A DNA stretch of 64,000 nt, taken from contig NZ_JAGQFP010000002.1 of NCBI RefSeq assembly GCF_019090095.1, positions 1,302,001-1,366,000 on the forward strand. The letters run 5' to 3'. The notes beneath the pieces were generated by a model. The model was given only the letters and a program-made list of their open reading frames with translations. It ran no database searches and was not told the DNA's origin. Below are positions 28,536 through 37,958 of the stretch, piece by piece; within the stretch, counting starts at the first letter, position 1; each line of letters starts with the position of its first letter. The translations under genes were made by a program, and so were the position numbers. This DNA is from Stutzerimonas stutzeri. Lineage in GTDB: Bacteria > Pseudomonadota > Gammaproteobacteria > Pseudomonadales > Pseudomonadaceae.

Positions 28536-28566
28536 AAAAAAGCCCGGCTCAAGGCCGGGCTTTTTT
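28536..28566. terminator. bidirectional terminator between the chemoreceptor and fumarase genes
   Basis: AAAAAA-GCCCGGC-TCAAG-GCCGGGC-TTTTTT. The A-run on one side and the T-run on the other serve both convergent genes. Confidence 0.88.
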
Positions 28567-28580
28567 GCATTGGCGGTTGG

Positions 28581-30104
28581 TTACTGCACTTCGACCGCCA
28601 GGCTTTCGGCGATCTTCTGCTGCCAGACCGCAGGGCCGGTGATGTGGACCGACTCGCCGTTGGTATCGACGGCGACGGTGACCGGCATGTCCTTGACCTC
28701 GAACTCGTAAATGGCCTCCATACCCAGTTCAGCGAAGGCCAGCACCTTGGACTTCTTGATCGCCTGGGCGACCAGATAGGCCGCACCGCCGACCGCCATC
28801 AGGTAGACGGCCTTGTTGTCCTTGATTGCGTCGATGGCGATCGGGCCGCGCTCGGATTTACCGATCATGCCCAGCAGGCCGGTCTGCTCGAGGATCTGAC
28901 GGGTGAACTTGTCCATGCGCGTGGCGGTGGTCGGACCGGCCGGGCCCACCACTTCGTCACCGACCGGATCGACCGGTCCGACGTAGTAGATGAAGCGACC
29001 CTTGAGGTCCACCGGCAGCTCTTCGCCCTTGTTCAGCATGTCGACCATGCGCTTGTGCGCGGCGTCGCGGCCGGTGAGCATCTTGCCGTTGAGCAGGACG
29101 GTTTCGCCCGGCTTCCAGCTCTGAACCTCTTCGGGGGTAATGGTGTCGAGGTTGACGCGACGCGCGCTCGGGCCGGCTTCCCAGACGATTTCCGGGTAGG
29201 CATCCAGCGGCGGCGGGGTCAGTTCGGCAGGTCCCGAGCCGTCCAGCACGAAGTGTGCGTGGCGGGTGGCTGCGCAGTTGGGAATCATGCACACCGGCAG
29301 CGAGGCCGCATGGGTCGGGTAATCCATGATCTTGACGTCGAGCACGGTAGTCAGGCCGCCGAGGCCCTGGGCGCCGATGCCCAGCTGGTTGACCTTCTCG
29401 AACAGCTCCAGGCGCAGCTCTTCGATGCGGTTCTGCGGACCGCGGGCCTTCAGCTCGTGGATGTCGATGGATTCCATCAGGACTTCCTTGGCCATCACCG
29501 CGGCCTTCTCGGCGGTGCCGCCGATACCGATGCCGAGCATGCCTGGCGGGCACCAGCCGGCGCCCATGGTCGGAACGGTCTTCAGGACCCAGTCGACGAT
29601 GGAGTCGGAAGGGTTGAGCATGGCCATTTTCGACTTGTTCTCGGAGCCGCCGCCCTTGGCCGCGACATCCACCTCGACCTTGTCACCGGGCACGATGGAG
29701 TAGTGGATGACCGCCGGCGTGTTGTCTTTGGTGTTCTTGCGGGAACCTGCCGGGTCGGCCAGGATCGAAGCACGCAGCACGTTCTCCGGCAGGTTGTACG
29801 CGCGGCGAACACCCTCGTTGATCATGTCGTCCAGGCTCATGGTGGCGCCGTCCCAGCGCACGTCCATGCCTACCCGCACGAATACGGTAACGATGCCGGT
29901 GTCCTGGCAGATCGGCCGATGACCGGTGGCACACATGCGTGAGTTGATCAGGATCTGCGCCATGGAATCGCGCGCGGCTGGCGACTCTTCGCGCAGGTAG
30001 GCCTCGTGCATGGCCTGGATGAAGTCGACGGGGTGGTAGTAGGAAATGAACTGCAAAGCGTCGGCAACGCTTTGTATCAGATCGTCTTGCTTGATCACGG
30101 TCAT
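28581..30104 (-). CDS. class I fumarate hydratase (iron-sulfur)
   Basis: A 507-residue TCA-cycle enzyme that interconverts fumarate and malate using a [4Fe-4S] cluster. Candidate cluster cysteines are in GHRPICQDTGIV, VCMIPNCAATRH and the region ending GAGWCPPGMLGIG. The C-terminal domain has VGPAGPTTATRMDKF. Length fits the FumA/FumB single-chain class. AGAGGA precedes the ATG. It occupies the position of the P. aeruginosa class I fumarase. Confidence 0.94.
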   Translation of the reverse strand: MTVIKQDDLIQSVADALQFISYYHPVDFIQAMHEAYLREESPAARDSMAQILINSRMCATGHRPICQDTGIVTVFVRVGMDVRWDGATMSLDDMINEGVRRAYNLPENVLRASILADPAGSRKNTKDNTPAVIHYSIVPGDKVEVDVAAKGGGSENKSKMAMLNPSDSIVDWVLKTVPTMGAGWCPPGMLGIGIGGTAEKAAVMAKEVLMESIDIHELKARGPQNRIEELRLELFEKVNQLGIGAQGLGGLTTVLDVKIMDYPTHAASLPVCMIPNCAATRHAHFVLDGSGPAELTPPPLDAYPEIVWEAGPSARRVNLDTITPEEVQSWKPGETVLLNGKMLTGRDAAHKRMVDMLNKGEELPVDLKGRFIYYVGPVDPVGDEVVGPAGPTTATRMDKFTRQILEQTGLLGMIGKSERGPIAIDAIKDNKAVYLMAVGGAAYLVAQAIKKSKVLAFAELGMEAIYEFEVKDMPVTVAVDTNGESVHITGPAVWQQKIAESLAVEVQ

Positions 30105-30449
30105 GCAGCGCGTCCTCTTGGCGGGGCGGAGACGAGGCGCGTGGGAACGTGGCCGACGCGCTCAGGTAAAAAAGGCGCGGCAGTATAACCCGCTGCGCGA
30201 CAGGGGGCACAGACGGACCAAGGTGGAAGGGATGCGAAGGGCAACTGGCTTGGCGATAGGGCAGTGGGGCGCGGTGGCGCGGCTGACGGCCACAACGTCA
30301 CCGATCAGCGAGCAAGAGCGGTACAGGGTGACAAAACCGCCACTCTCGGGACCATCGGACGCTCGTCTGGACACGCGGCGTACGGCTTATAGGCTTTTAC
30401 AGGTGGCCGGCGTACAGTACATCGAAATGCCATTATGGGAACGGATTCC
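30105..30449. other. intergenic region between divergent fumarase and cyclase genes
   Basis: 345 bp. I found no convincing gene; the short frames on both strands have no family-like sequence. It must hold the promoters of fumarase and of the cyclase gene. Confidence 0.6.
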
Positions 30450-31580
30450 ATGCGCGTGACTCGTGAACAGAGCGATCAGCAGGCGCTTCAGCAGCTCGTC
30501 ACCAAACGCTTCGCAATGGCGGCCGGAACCTACGGCCTGGCATTGCTGCTGATCTGGGTCACCGTCGCCGGTGGCTTTTATCAGGCATCGATCGACACGG
30601 CCATTTTCGCCTCGGCGATGATCCTGGCCACTCAGCTGGTCTTCTGCTGGGTCTTCTACCGAGGCTATAACCTGCGCTTTCGCGACCCGAGCCTGACGGA
30701 GCCACAGGTGCTGGTTGCGCTGGTCTGGTTGACCTATTTTCTATTCAATCTCGGCGATAACCGTGGCTCGTTGCTGGTGCTCTATGTGCTGGCGCTGATG
30801 TTCGCCGTATTCCTGCCGCCTCGGGTATTCATGCGCTACGCCGTGCTCGCGTTTCTGAGCTTCGTCGGGATGTCGCTGGCCGACGCCTATCTGGGCGCGC
30901 TGAAAGATCCGCAGGCCGCTTTGCTGGAGGCCGGCGTACTGTTGGTCACGCTGATCTGGATGTGTCTGTTCGTCGGTTACGTCTATACGTTGCGCCAGCG
31001 CATGCGTCAGCGTCGTTTCGCCTTGCAGGCGCATCAGGAAACATTGCGCGGCATGATGCGGCAGCTCGAAGACCTGGCGTCCACCGACGAGCTGACCGGG
31101 CTGTACAACCGTCGCCACTTCCTGCGCCGTGCCGAGGCCGAACTGAGCCGCTTGCGGACCGGACACCGGTCGGGCCTCGCCCTGATCGACCTCGATTACT
31201 TCAAACGGATCAATGACCAATACGGGCACGCCACCGGCGACAGGGTCCTGCAGACGTTCGCATCCGTGGCGCGTTCCTGTCTGCGCGACGACGATGTGCT
31301 GGCCCGCTACGGCGGTGAAGAGTTCGTGCTGTTGTTGCCCAGCACCGATGCCGAGCAGTTCAGCGCTTGCTGCGAGCGCCTGCGCGAGGCCTTCGCCAAT
31401 GCCCAGCCGTTGGACGTGCAGCTCCAGGCGGGGCAGTTGAGCCTGTCGGTAGGGCTGACCCTGCTCGAGGCGGGCGATGACCTGGACGAGTCCTTGCAGC
31501 GTGCGGACGAGGCGCTCTATCGCGCCAAGAAGAACGGTCGCAACCGCTGCGAGGCCAGCTGGATGACCGCCAGTGCCTGA
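30450..31580 (+). CDS. membrane diguanylate cyclase (SadC-like by position)
   Basis: A 376-residue protein with about six transmembrane segments (residues about 24-183), a short coiled linker and a GGDEF domain. The active site is RYGGEEFVLLLP (GGEEF form), and DELTGLYNRR begins the domain. It makes c-di-GMP from GTP. It sits between fumarase and the ferredoxin reductase, where P. aeruginosa has sadC, a surface-attachment cyclase. SadC is longer (about 487 residues), so orthology is probable but not certain. Its stop overlaps the next gene's start by 8 bp. Confidence 0.9.
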   Translation: MRVTREQSDQQALQQLVTKRFAMAAGTYGLALLLIWVTVAGGFYQASIDTAIFASAMILATQLVFCWVFYRGYNLRFRDPSLTEPQVLVALVWLTYFLFNLGDNRGSLLVLYVLALMFAVFLPPRVFMRYAVLAFLSFVGMSLADAYLGALKDPQAALLEAGVLLVTLIWMCLFVGYVYTLRQRMRQRRFALQAHQETLRGMMRQLEDLASTDELTGLYNRRHFLRRAEAELSRLRTGHRSGLALIDLDYFKRINDQYGHATGDRVLQTFASVARSCLRDDDVLARYGGEEFVLLLPSTDAEQFSACCERLREAFANAQPLDVQLQAGQLSLSVGLTLLEAGDDLDESLQRADEALYRAKKNGRNRCEASWMTASA

Positions 31581-32526
31581 ACTGACGGTCGAGGACCGCC
31601 GCTGGACGGTCAGTGCGGGCCGCAATCTGCTCGATGCGCTTAATGACGCCGGGCTGCGCGTGCCGTACAGCTGCCGGGCGGGTAGCTGCCAGGCCTGCCT
31701 GGTGCGCTGCGTGCAAGGCGCTCCTGCCGACGCGCGCCCCGAGGCGCTCGATGCCGAGCTGCGCGCGAAGGGGTGGCGGCTTGCCTGCCAGTGCACCGTC
31801 ACCGAGGACCTCAATGTTGCGCTGTACGATCCGCGGCGAGACGGTTTGTCGGCGCGGGTACAGGCACTCGATTGGCTCGATGGGCAGGTCCTCCGGCTGA
31901 GGCTGGTTCCGGAGCGGCCCTTGCGTTACCGCGCAGGCCAATCCGTACTGTTATGGACCGACGAGGGGGTCGCACGGCCCTATTCGTTGGCGAGCCTCCC
32001 CGGCGAGGACGCCTGGCTCGAATTCCAGATCGACTGCGGCCGACCCGGTGCCTTCAGCGATAGGGCGCGCAAGCTGGCCGTCGGCGATCAACTGGGCCTT
32101 GGGCAGCTGCACGACAGCGCCTTGCGCTACGAGCCCGACTGGCAAACAAGGCCGCTGTTACTGCTGGCTGCCGGCACGGGACTCGCGCCGCTCTGGGGCG
32201 TATTGCGCGAAGCGCTGCGACAAGGCCATGCCGGGCCCGTTCGGCTGCTGCATTTCTGTCGAGGTGAGTCTTACCTGCGGGCTTCGCTCGATCAACTGGC
32301 CGAGCGGCATCCGAATCTGAGTGTGGAGCGGATCGATCGGCAGCAGACACACGATCGCCTGCAATCGCTGCGGATCGCATCGCGTCAGGAAGTTGCGTTG
32401 ATTTGTGGCGCCAGTGCGTTCGTCGACGCCTGCGCCAAGCGGCTGTTCATGGCGGGCCTACCCAGAGGTCAGGTGCTCTGTGATGTCTTCCTGGTGCGCC
32501 AGGTCGAGACCGCGCCGCCGCGCTGA
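31573..32526 (+). CDS. 2Fe-2S ferredoxin / FAD-dependent oxidoreductase
   Basis: A 317-residue electron-transfer flavoprotein. The N-terminal plant-type ferredoxin has the CxxxxCxxC cluster ligands (YSCRAGSCQACLVRC) and a distal Cys in LACQCTV. It is followed by an FNR-type FAD domain (RPYSLASLPG) and an NAD(P)H domain (LLLAAGTGLAPLWG). GTG 31573 overlaps the cyclase stop, so translation is coupled. The electron acceptor is unknown; such proteins can serve oxygenases or act as iron or flavin reductases. Confidence 0.9.
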   Translation: MPELTVEDRRWTVSAGRNLLDALNDAGLRVPYSCRAGSCQACLVRCVQGAPADARPEALDAELRAKGWRLACQCTVTEDLNVALYDPRRDGLSARVQALDWLDGQVLRLRLVPERPLRYRAGQSVLLWTDEGVARPYSLASLPGEDAWLEFQIDCGRPGAFSDRARKLAVGDQLGLGQLHDSALRYEPDWQTRPLLLLAAGTGLAPLWGVLREALRQGHAGPVRLLHFCRGESYLRASLDQLAERHPNLSVERIDRQQTHDRLQSLRIASRQEVALICGASAFVDACAKRLFMAGLPRGQVLCDVFLVRQVETAPPR

Positions 32527-32532
32527 TAATGA

Positions 32533-32562
32533 GGCCGGCCAGCGCATGGGCGCTGGCCGGCC
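32533..32562. terminator. long hairpin between convergent reductase and pykA genes
   Basis: Perfect 13-bp stem GGCCGGCCAGCGC / GCGCTGGCCGGCC with an ATGG loop. There is no U-run but the stem is very stable. It serves both strands. Confidence 0.6.
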
Positions 32563-32604
32563 AATGGCAGGCTCTGGCGAGCCGTGCCGACCGACCCAGG
32601 CGTA

Positions 32605-34056
32605 TCAGGTCAGCGAATCGCCGACGCGCAGGATCTTCATGGTGTTGGTGCCGCCGGTGCCGTGGTAGGTGTCGCCCTTGGTCAGAATCACCCAGTCGCC
32701 GACGCTCACCACGTTGCGCTTGAGCAACTCGTCCACCGCCGCCTGACTGACCTTGTCTGCCGGCAGTGCCGCCGGGTCGAAGGGAATGGTCTGCACGCCA
32801 CGGAACATGGCGACCCGAGCCTGGGTTTCGCGGTGGGGCGAATAGGCGAAGATCGGTACCGACGAGCGGATGCGCGACATGATCAGTGGGGTGTAGCCGC
32901 TTTCGGTCAGGCTGATGATCGCCTTCACGCCGGGGAAATGGTTGGCGGTGTACATCGCCGCCAGCGCGGTGCTTTCATCGCTGCGCTCGAAACGCTGACC
33001 GAGACGATGACCGGATTTGATGCTGGTCGGGTGCTTCTCGGCACCGCAGCAGACCCGCGCCATCGCCTTGATCGCCTCGACCGGGTATTCGCCAGCCGCG
33101 CTTTCGGCCGACAGCATCACCGCATCGGTGTAGTCCAGCACGGCATTGGCTACATCGGACACCTCGGCGCGAGTCGGCATCGGGTTCTGAATCATCGACT
33201 CCATCATCTGCGTCGCGGTGATCACGATCTTGTTGTTGCGGCGCGCGTGCAGAATGATCTTTTTCTGAATACCCACCAGTTCGGCATCGCCGATTTCAAC
33301 GCCAAGATCGCCGCGCGCGACCATTACGCCGTCGCTCGCCTGGATCAGGCCGTCCAGCGCTTCGTCGTCGGCGACCGCTTCGGCCCGTTCGATCTTGGCG
33401 ATCAGCCAGGCAGTCGAGCCCGCTTCGTCACGCAGGCGGCGGGCCAGCTCCATGTCCGCGGCATCGCGCGGGAAGGAAACGGCGAGGTAATCCAAGTCCA
33501 TGTCGGCGGCCAGTTTGATGTCGGCCTTGTCCTTGGCGGTCAGCGCCGGTGCGGTGAGCCCGCCACCGCGGCGATTGATGCCCTTGTGGTCCGACAGCGG
33601 CCCGCCGATCAGTACGGTGCAGTGCAGCTCGTCGGCGGTGGTGCTGTCGACCCGCATGACCACGCGGCCATCATCGAGCAGCAGTTCGTCGCCCACGCTG
33701 CAGTCCTTGACCAGATCCGGGTAGTCGATGCCGACTACTTCCTGCGTACCGGCATCGCGGGGATGGGTCACGGAGAAGCGAAAGCTGTCGCCTTCAGCCA
33801 GCTCGATGCGCTTGTCGGTGAACTTGGCGATGCGGATCTTCGGGCCCTGCAGGTCGCCTAGCAGCGCGACGAAGCGACCGTGCTTGGCCGCGGTATCCCG
33901 TACCAGTTTTGCCCGTGCGCGGTGCTCATCGGGCGTGCCGTGGGAAAAATTCAGGCGCGCGACGTCGAGGCCGGCGAGAATCATTTTCTCCAACACCTCG
34001 GGCGAACTGCTGGCAGGACCCAGGGTGGCGACGATTTTGGTACGGCGCGAGATCAT
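32605..34056 (-). CDS. pykA: pyruvate kinase
   Basis: A 483-residue glycolytic enzyme converting phosphoenolpyruvate and ADP to pyruvate and ATP. It begins RRTKIVATLGPASSSPEVLEKMI. Catalytic-domain motifs are ARLNFSHG, the catalytic-Lys signature IAKIERAEAV, MVARGDLGVEIG and TQMMESMI. The Pseudomonas PykA length matches. AGGAG precedes the ATG. It keeps the order seen in P. aeruginosa apart from an enoyl-CoA hydratase gene that is absent here. Confidence 0.96.
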   Translation of the reverse strand: MISRRTKIVATLGPASSSPEVLEKMILAGLDVARLNFSHGTPDEHRARAKLVRDTAAKHGRFVALLGDLQGPKIRIAKFTDKRIELAEGDSFRFSVTHPRDAGTQEVVGIDYPDLVKDCSVGDELLLDDGRVVMRVDSTTADELHCTVLIGGPLSDHKGINRRGGGLTAPALTAKDKADIKLAADMDLDYLAVSFPRDAADMELARRLRDEAGSTAWLIAKIERAEAVADDEALDGLIQASDGVMVARGDLGVEIGDAELVGIQKKIILHARRNNKIVITATQMMESMIQNPMPTRAEVSDVANAVLDYTDAVMLSAESAAGEYPVEAIKAMARVCCGAEKHPTSIKSGHRLGQRFERSDESTALAAMYTANHFPGVKAIISLTESGYTPLIMSRIRSSVPIFAYSPHRETQARVAMFRGVQTIPFDPAALPADKVSQAAVDELLKRNVVSVGDWVILTKGDTYHGTGGTNTMKILRVGDSLT

Positions 34057-34234
34057 TCAAATGCTCCTATTTTCAGAATGGCCGGGAGGCTACTACGCTG
34101 CGCGGCTGTAGTCATTGTTGGCTTGCACTACTCTTTGACGCCAACATTTGGGACGCCACGACGTGCGCTGGCGCGCCGAACGGCCTGCAGTTTTTCTCAC
34201 CGTGGTCGATAAGTCGGCAACGGAGGATCCACTC

Positions 34235-34612
34235 ATGCGTACCCTTGTCATAATTTGCCTGGCCACACTCAGCGTAGGCTGCAGCAGCCGAAATGCACTC
34301 GATCGACACCTGGACAGTGCCTACCAGCACTATCAGGAGGGTGACTGCGAGCGGGTCATGCTGGCGCTGTCGCAGGCCGAGCGCGCCAGCCGCCCACGCG
34401 ACAACGTCCAGCCGGAAATCTCCCTGCTGCGCGGGCAGTGTCTGGAGCGCCAGGGATTGTTCGTCGACGCGGCACAAACCTATCGCTTCATCCAGACCCG
34501 CTATCCGGCCAGCGAATATGCCTATCGCGGCAGCGCCAGGCTGGAGACGTTGCGTCAGTTGGGGCACTATCAGCCAGAAGAGCGGGTGGTCACCCACGCC
34601 GTCAAACCTTGA
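34235..34612 (+). CDS. small lipoprotein with tetratricopeptide-like repeats
   Basis: A 125-residue lipoprotein. The signal peptide ends in SVGC (Cys near residue 17). The mature part is helical, with the pattern of two TPR-like units (LDSAYQHYQEGDCERVMLALSQAE; GLFVDAAQTYRFIQTRYPASEYAYR). CGGAGGATCC precedes ATG 34235, and the frame further upstream is not credible. Function is unknown; such proteins often scaffold envelope complexes. Confidence 0.85.
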   Translation: MRTLVIICLATLSVGCSSRNALDRHLDSAYQHYQEGDCERVMLALSQAERASRPRDNVQPEISLLRGQCLERQGLFVDAAQTYRFIQTRYPASEYAYRGSARLETLRQLGHYQPEERVVTHAVKP

Positions 34613-34650
34613 AGCGAGCCCGTCACCGACGGACCGATGGGAAGGACCCC

Positions 34651-35079
34651 ATGCGCATTACACCGATACTCGTTGCTGCCCTGTTGGCCTCGTCTCCGGC
34701 GCTGGCCGAGATCTATCGCTGGGTCGATCCCGAGGGTAACGTGCATTTCGATGCCCGCCCAAGGCCGGGCGCCGAGCAGGTCGAGGTTCGGCCGCAGGTC
34801 GTCGAACGCGATGAGGCGACGCGCGAACGACAGGCGCGCACCGAACGCTTCTTCGAAGCGCGTCGGCAGGAGCAGCAGGCGGCCGATGAGGCGGCCAGCG
34901 CCCGGCAGGCTCAGCGCGAACAGGCCTGCCGCCAGCTGCGTGAGCAAATGGCGCAGCTGTCACATGGCGGGCGCTACTTTCGTGCCGATGCAAAGGGTGA
35001 GCGCGTCTACTACAGTGATGAGGAAATAGGGGCGGCGCGCCGGCAGTTGGCCAGTCGTATCAGTCAACACTGCAGCTGA
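34651..35079 (+). CDS. DUF4124 domain-containing periplasmic protein
   Basis: A 142-residue protein. The signal peptide is cleaved near SPALA-EIYRWVD. The DUF4124 motif IYRWVDPEGNVHFDARP follows, then a long charged coiled coil (about 60-105). The C-terminus repeats a YFRADAKGERVYYSDEE element. Function is unknown. It lies 38 bp after the lipoprotein gene in the same direction, so they are probably cotranscribed. Confidence 0.87.
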   Translation: MRITPILVAALLASSPALAEIYRWVDPEGNVHFDARPRPGAEQVEVRPQVVERDEATRERQARTERFFEARRQEQQAADEAASARQAQREQACRQLREQMAQLSHGGRYFRADAKGERVYYSDEEIGAARRQLASRISQHCS

Positions 35080-35127
35080 GCGGCCGGCATCGGGCGCATT
35101 GACTAGAATGGCGGCAGGCCCGGAACC

Positions 35128-35562
35128 ATGAACATGCTCAACCAACGCAGTATCCAGCGGCACCAGTTGCCGTATTACCTCAATGTCTTCAATCGATACA
35201 CCGACAAGCCGCTGGGCTTCATCGGCAACCTGTCTGAAACGGGGCTGATGCTGATCAGTCCCTATCCGATGATGATCGATGCGCGCTTCGAGATGCGGCT
35301 GAAAATACCGGGCAAGCATGGCCAGCTGCGCTTTATCGACTTCAGTGCGATTTGCCGCTGGTCACGCGAGGACGTCACGCCGGGCAGTTTCGATTCGGGC
35401 TTCGTGCTGATTACGCCCCCCGGCGACATCCGTCTGATGATCGATGCCCTGCATCATTACTTCAGCTTCCGGCCGACGTCGAACATTCCTCCTGCCCGTT
35501 TGCCGATGACTGACCTACCGCCCAGTCATGCGGCCGACCAGAACCGTTGCCTCGGTACCTGA
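35128..35562 (+). CDS. PilZ-domain c-di-GMP binding protein
   Basis: A 144-residue cytoplasmic protein. The PilZ domain shows an RHQLPY box near residue 11 and the NLSETGLMLI motif near residue 38 (D/N-x-S-x-x-G). It would bind c-di-GMP and pass the signal to an unknown target. The first arginine motif is shortened compared with RxxxR, so affinity may be altered. It converges with the DUF58 gene. Confidence 0.85.
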   Translation: MNMLNQRSIQRHQLPYYLNVFNRYTDKPLGFIGNLSETGLMLISPYPMMIDARFEMRLKIPGKHGQLRFIDFSAICRWSREDVTPGSFDSGFVLITPPGDIRLMIDALHHYFSFRPTSNIPPARLPMTDLPPSHAADQNRCLGT

Positions 35563-35611
35563 CAGGCTGTCCCTTCCGGTAGCGCCCGAGCCAGGCGACG
35601 TTGGCGATGCG

Positions 35612-36943
35612 CTACAAGGTCCCGTTTTTCTTCCAGGCCAGGTAGCGGCTGATCAACGCCGGACCCAGCGCCTGGGGCAGGGCATCGAGTACCGGCACCC
35701 CGCGCGCGCGCAGGCGATCATGCAGACGCTCGCGGGCCGTCAGATAGTTCAGCGTCCCGCAGTAATCCAGTGCTTCCTGACGACTGACCACGGGATGCTG
35801 GCGTAGCACGTCGAGTACCGGTTCGCGCAAGCTTACCAGCAACACCCGGTGTCGGCTGGCGAGCAGGCGGACAGCGGCGAGCAGGTCTTCGTCATCTTCG
35901 TCGCGCAGGTTGCTCAGTATCACCACCAGCGCCCGGCGTTTCTGCCGCGTCAGGACCTCGGCGGCGGCCCGTGTGAAATCGGCAGGCTGGCGGGTATTGA
36001 TCAGGTCGTAGACGCCGTTGAGCAACAGGTTCAGCTGCGCCGGGCCTTTGGCCGGTGCCAGGAAGCGTGGTTGCTCGCTGGCGAAGCTGCAGAAGCCCAG
36101 CGCATCGCCTTGGCGCAGGGCGACGTAGGCCAACAACAGGCTGGCATCGAGTGCGTGGTCGAAGTGCGAGCGCGTGCCATCCATGCTGCGCATCCGCCGC
36201 CCGCAGTCGAGCATCAGCAGGATCTGCTGGTCACGGTCGTCCTGGTATTCGCGAGCGATGGGCAGGTGTTTGCGTGCGGTCGCCTTCCAGTCGATCTGTC
36301 GCAGCGTGTCGCCTTCGCGGAACTCGCGCAGCTGATGGAATTCCAGGCCAAGACCGCGGCGCGGCTGTTGCCGAACGCCCAGGCGCCCCAGCCAGCTGTC
36401 GACCGCCATCAGCGATGCGCCGTGCAGCCGTGTGAAGTCGGGGTACACGCGAGTCTGCGACGCCAGCGGCAGCAGCCGGCGTTGGCGCCACAAGCCCAGC
36501 GGGCCATACAGCCCTATCTCGCATTGCTCGAACCGATAGTGGCCGCGTCGCCGGGGGCACACCCGATAGCGAAGCGTGCCGACGTGACCGGCGCCGAGCG
36601 TGAGGCGCTGCGGCAGATGCACGAGCGACAGGGCGGATGGCGCATGGTCGAACACATCCAACCGCAGCCCGTTGCCGGGTTGCGCGGAAATCTGCAGCTG
36701 CACCTCGTGCCAGCGTCCCAACGCCAGATAGCCGTTCAGGACGCGCTGCAGGCTGGGCGAGGGCAAGCGGTGTACTGCAACCGCATCGATGGCGGCCAGC
36801 GCTCCCAGGCACAGCAACAGGCCCCACCAGGCCGCATGGACGGCGTCGGGCAGGGGATGGCCCAGCGCCGACAGCACGCCGAGGGCCAAGGCCAAGCCCA
36901 GCAGCGCCACCAACGCGACGATCGATCGCCGTGACGGAGTCAT
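35612..36943 (-). CDS. DUF58 domain-containing protein
   Basis: A 443-residue protein. Two transmembrane segments at the N-terminus (about 8-25, 32-52) precede the DUF58 module (EFHQLREFREGDTLRQIDWK, ATARKHLPIAREYQDDRDQQ). A von Willebrand A-like fold follows (LLMLDCGRRM, LVVILSNLRDEDDEDLL). It is the last gene of a six-gene operon. DUF58 proteins are commonly paired with MoxR ATPases, which are thought to load or remodel them; the client is unknown. Confidence 0.9.
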   Translation of the reverse strand: MTPSRRSIVALVALLGLALALGVLSALGHPLPDAVHAAWWGLLLCLGALAAIDAVAVHRLPSPSLQRVLNGYLALGRWHEVQLQISAQPGNGLRLDVFDHAPSALSLVHLPQRLTLGAGHVGTLRYRVCPRRRGHYRFEQCEIGLYGPLGLWRQRRLLPLASQTRVYPDFTRLHGASLMAVDSWLGRLGVRQQPRRGLGLEFHQLREFREGDTLRQIDWKATARKHLPIAREYQDDRDQQILLMLDCGRRMRSMDGTRSHFDHALDASLLLAYVALRQGDALGFCSFASEQPRFLAPAKGPAQLNLLLNGVYDLINTRQPADFTRAAAEVLTRQKRRALVVILSNLRDEDDEDLLAAVRLLASRHRVLLVSLREPVLDVLRQHPVVSRQEALDYCGTLNYLTARERLHDRLRARGVPVLDALPQALGPALISRYLAWKKNGTL

Positions 36944-36950
36944 CGATGCG

Positions 36951-37958
36951 TCACAGCCGCGGTGCTGCGACTTGGTCGAGCAACTGCCGCAGCAACGGGT
37001 CCACCGACATGCCTTCGATGGCCAGTTCCGGCGAGAGCCTGACGCGATGCCGCAGCACCGCGAGCGCGCAATCCTTCACGTCATCCGGAACGACGAAGTC
37101 GCCTCCACGCAACAAGGCGCGAGCCCGCGCCCCGCGGACCAGGGCGATCGAGGCGCGCGGTCCGGCACCCAAGGTCACGCCCGGCCAGTCCCGCGTGGCG
37201 CGGGCGAGGCGCACCGCATAGTCGAGCACCTGATCATCGAGCGGAACGTCGCTGGCGATCTTCTGCAAGGCCTGGATGTCCTTGGCCTGCAACAGCACCC
37301 GCAGCCCGCTGACATCGAGGATGTCGGTGCGCGCCGAACGGGTAACCTGGCGAACCAGTTCCAGCTCTTCGTCAACCGCTGGGTAGTCCATGCGCAGCAT
37401 CAGCATGAAACGGTCCAGCTCGGCCTCGGGCAGTGGATAGGTGCCTTCCTGCTCGATGGGGTTTTGCGTGGCCATGACCAGAAAGGGCTGTGGTACCGCG
37501 AGCGGCCGGCCTTCCAGCGTGACCTGGCGTTCCTGCATGACTTCCAGCAGCGCCGCCTGGGTCTTGGCCGGCGCGCGGTTGATCTCATCGGCCAAGAGCA
37601 GGTTGGTGAAGACGGGCCCCTTGCGCAGCTTGAACTGCTCGCTGGCAAGGTCATACACCGCGTGGCCGGTGATATCGCTGGGCATCAGATCCGGCGTGAA
37701 CTGGATGCGCGAGAATTCACCGCCGAAACAGCGCGCCAGCGCGCGAACCAGCAGCGTCTTGCCGAGCCCCGGCACGCCTTCGACGAGCACATGCCCGCCA
37801 GCGATCAGCGCGGTGAGCACACCCTCGACGACCTCGTGCTGGCCGATGACGGCCTTGTGCAGTTCCTGACGCAGCGCCTGGGCTAGTTGGCTGGCGCGCT
37901 GACGCTGACTGCTCGCGGTAGGCGACGCGCTGGTCGGTTCGCTGGTTGGTTCACTCAT
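36951..37958 (-). CDS. MoxR-family AAA+ ATPase
   Basis: A 335-residue cytoplasmic AAA+ ATPase. Walker A is EGVPGLGKT, Walker B is LLADEINRAPAKTQAALLEVM, and sensor 1 is in VMATQNPIEQEGTYPLPEAELDRF. The first 25 residues are Ser/Thr/Pro-rich. I start at ATG 37958, preceded by CAGGAA and overlapping the DUF4350 stop by 4 bp. A longer frame to 38096 overlaps that gene entirely. It lies directly upstream of DUF58, the usual MoxR partner. Confidence 0.94.
   Translation of the reverse strand: MSEPTSEPTSASPTASSQRQRASQLAQALRQELHKAVIGQHEVVEGVLTALIAGGHVLVEGVPGLGKTLLVRALARCFGGEFSRIQFTPDLMPSDITGHAVYDLASEQFKLRKGPVFTNLLLADEINRAPAKTQAALLEVMQERQVTLEGRPLAVPQPFLVMATQNPIEQEGTYPLPEAELDRFMLMLRMDYPAVDEELELVRQVTRSARTDILDVSGLRVLLQAKDIQALQKIASDVPLDDQVLDYAVRLARATRDWPGVTLGAGPRASIALVRGARARALLRGGDFVVPDDVKDCALAVLRHRVRLSPELAIEGMSVDPLLRQLLDQVAAPRL

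Noticed and set aside
28644..29942. 432-codon open frame opposite the fumarase gene
   Set aside because: Antisense shadow with no recognisable family.
32584..33861. 425-codon open frame opposite pykA
   Set aside because: Antisense shadow; pykA is complete and well conserved.
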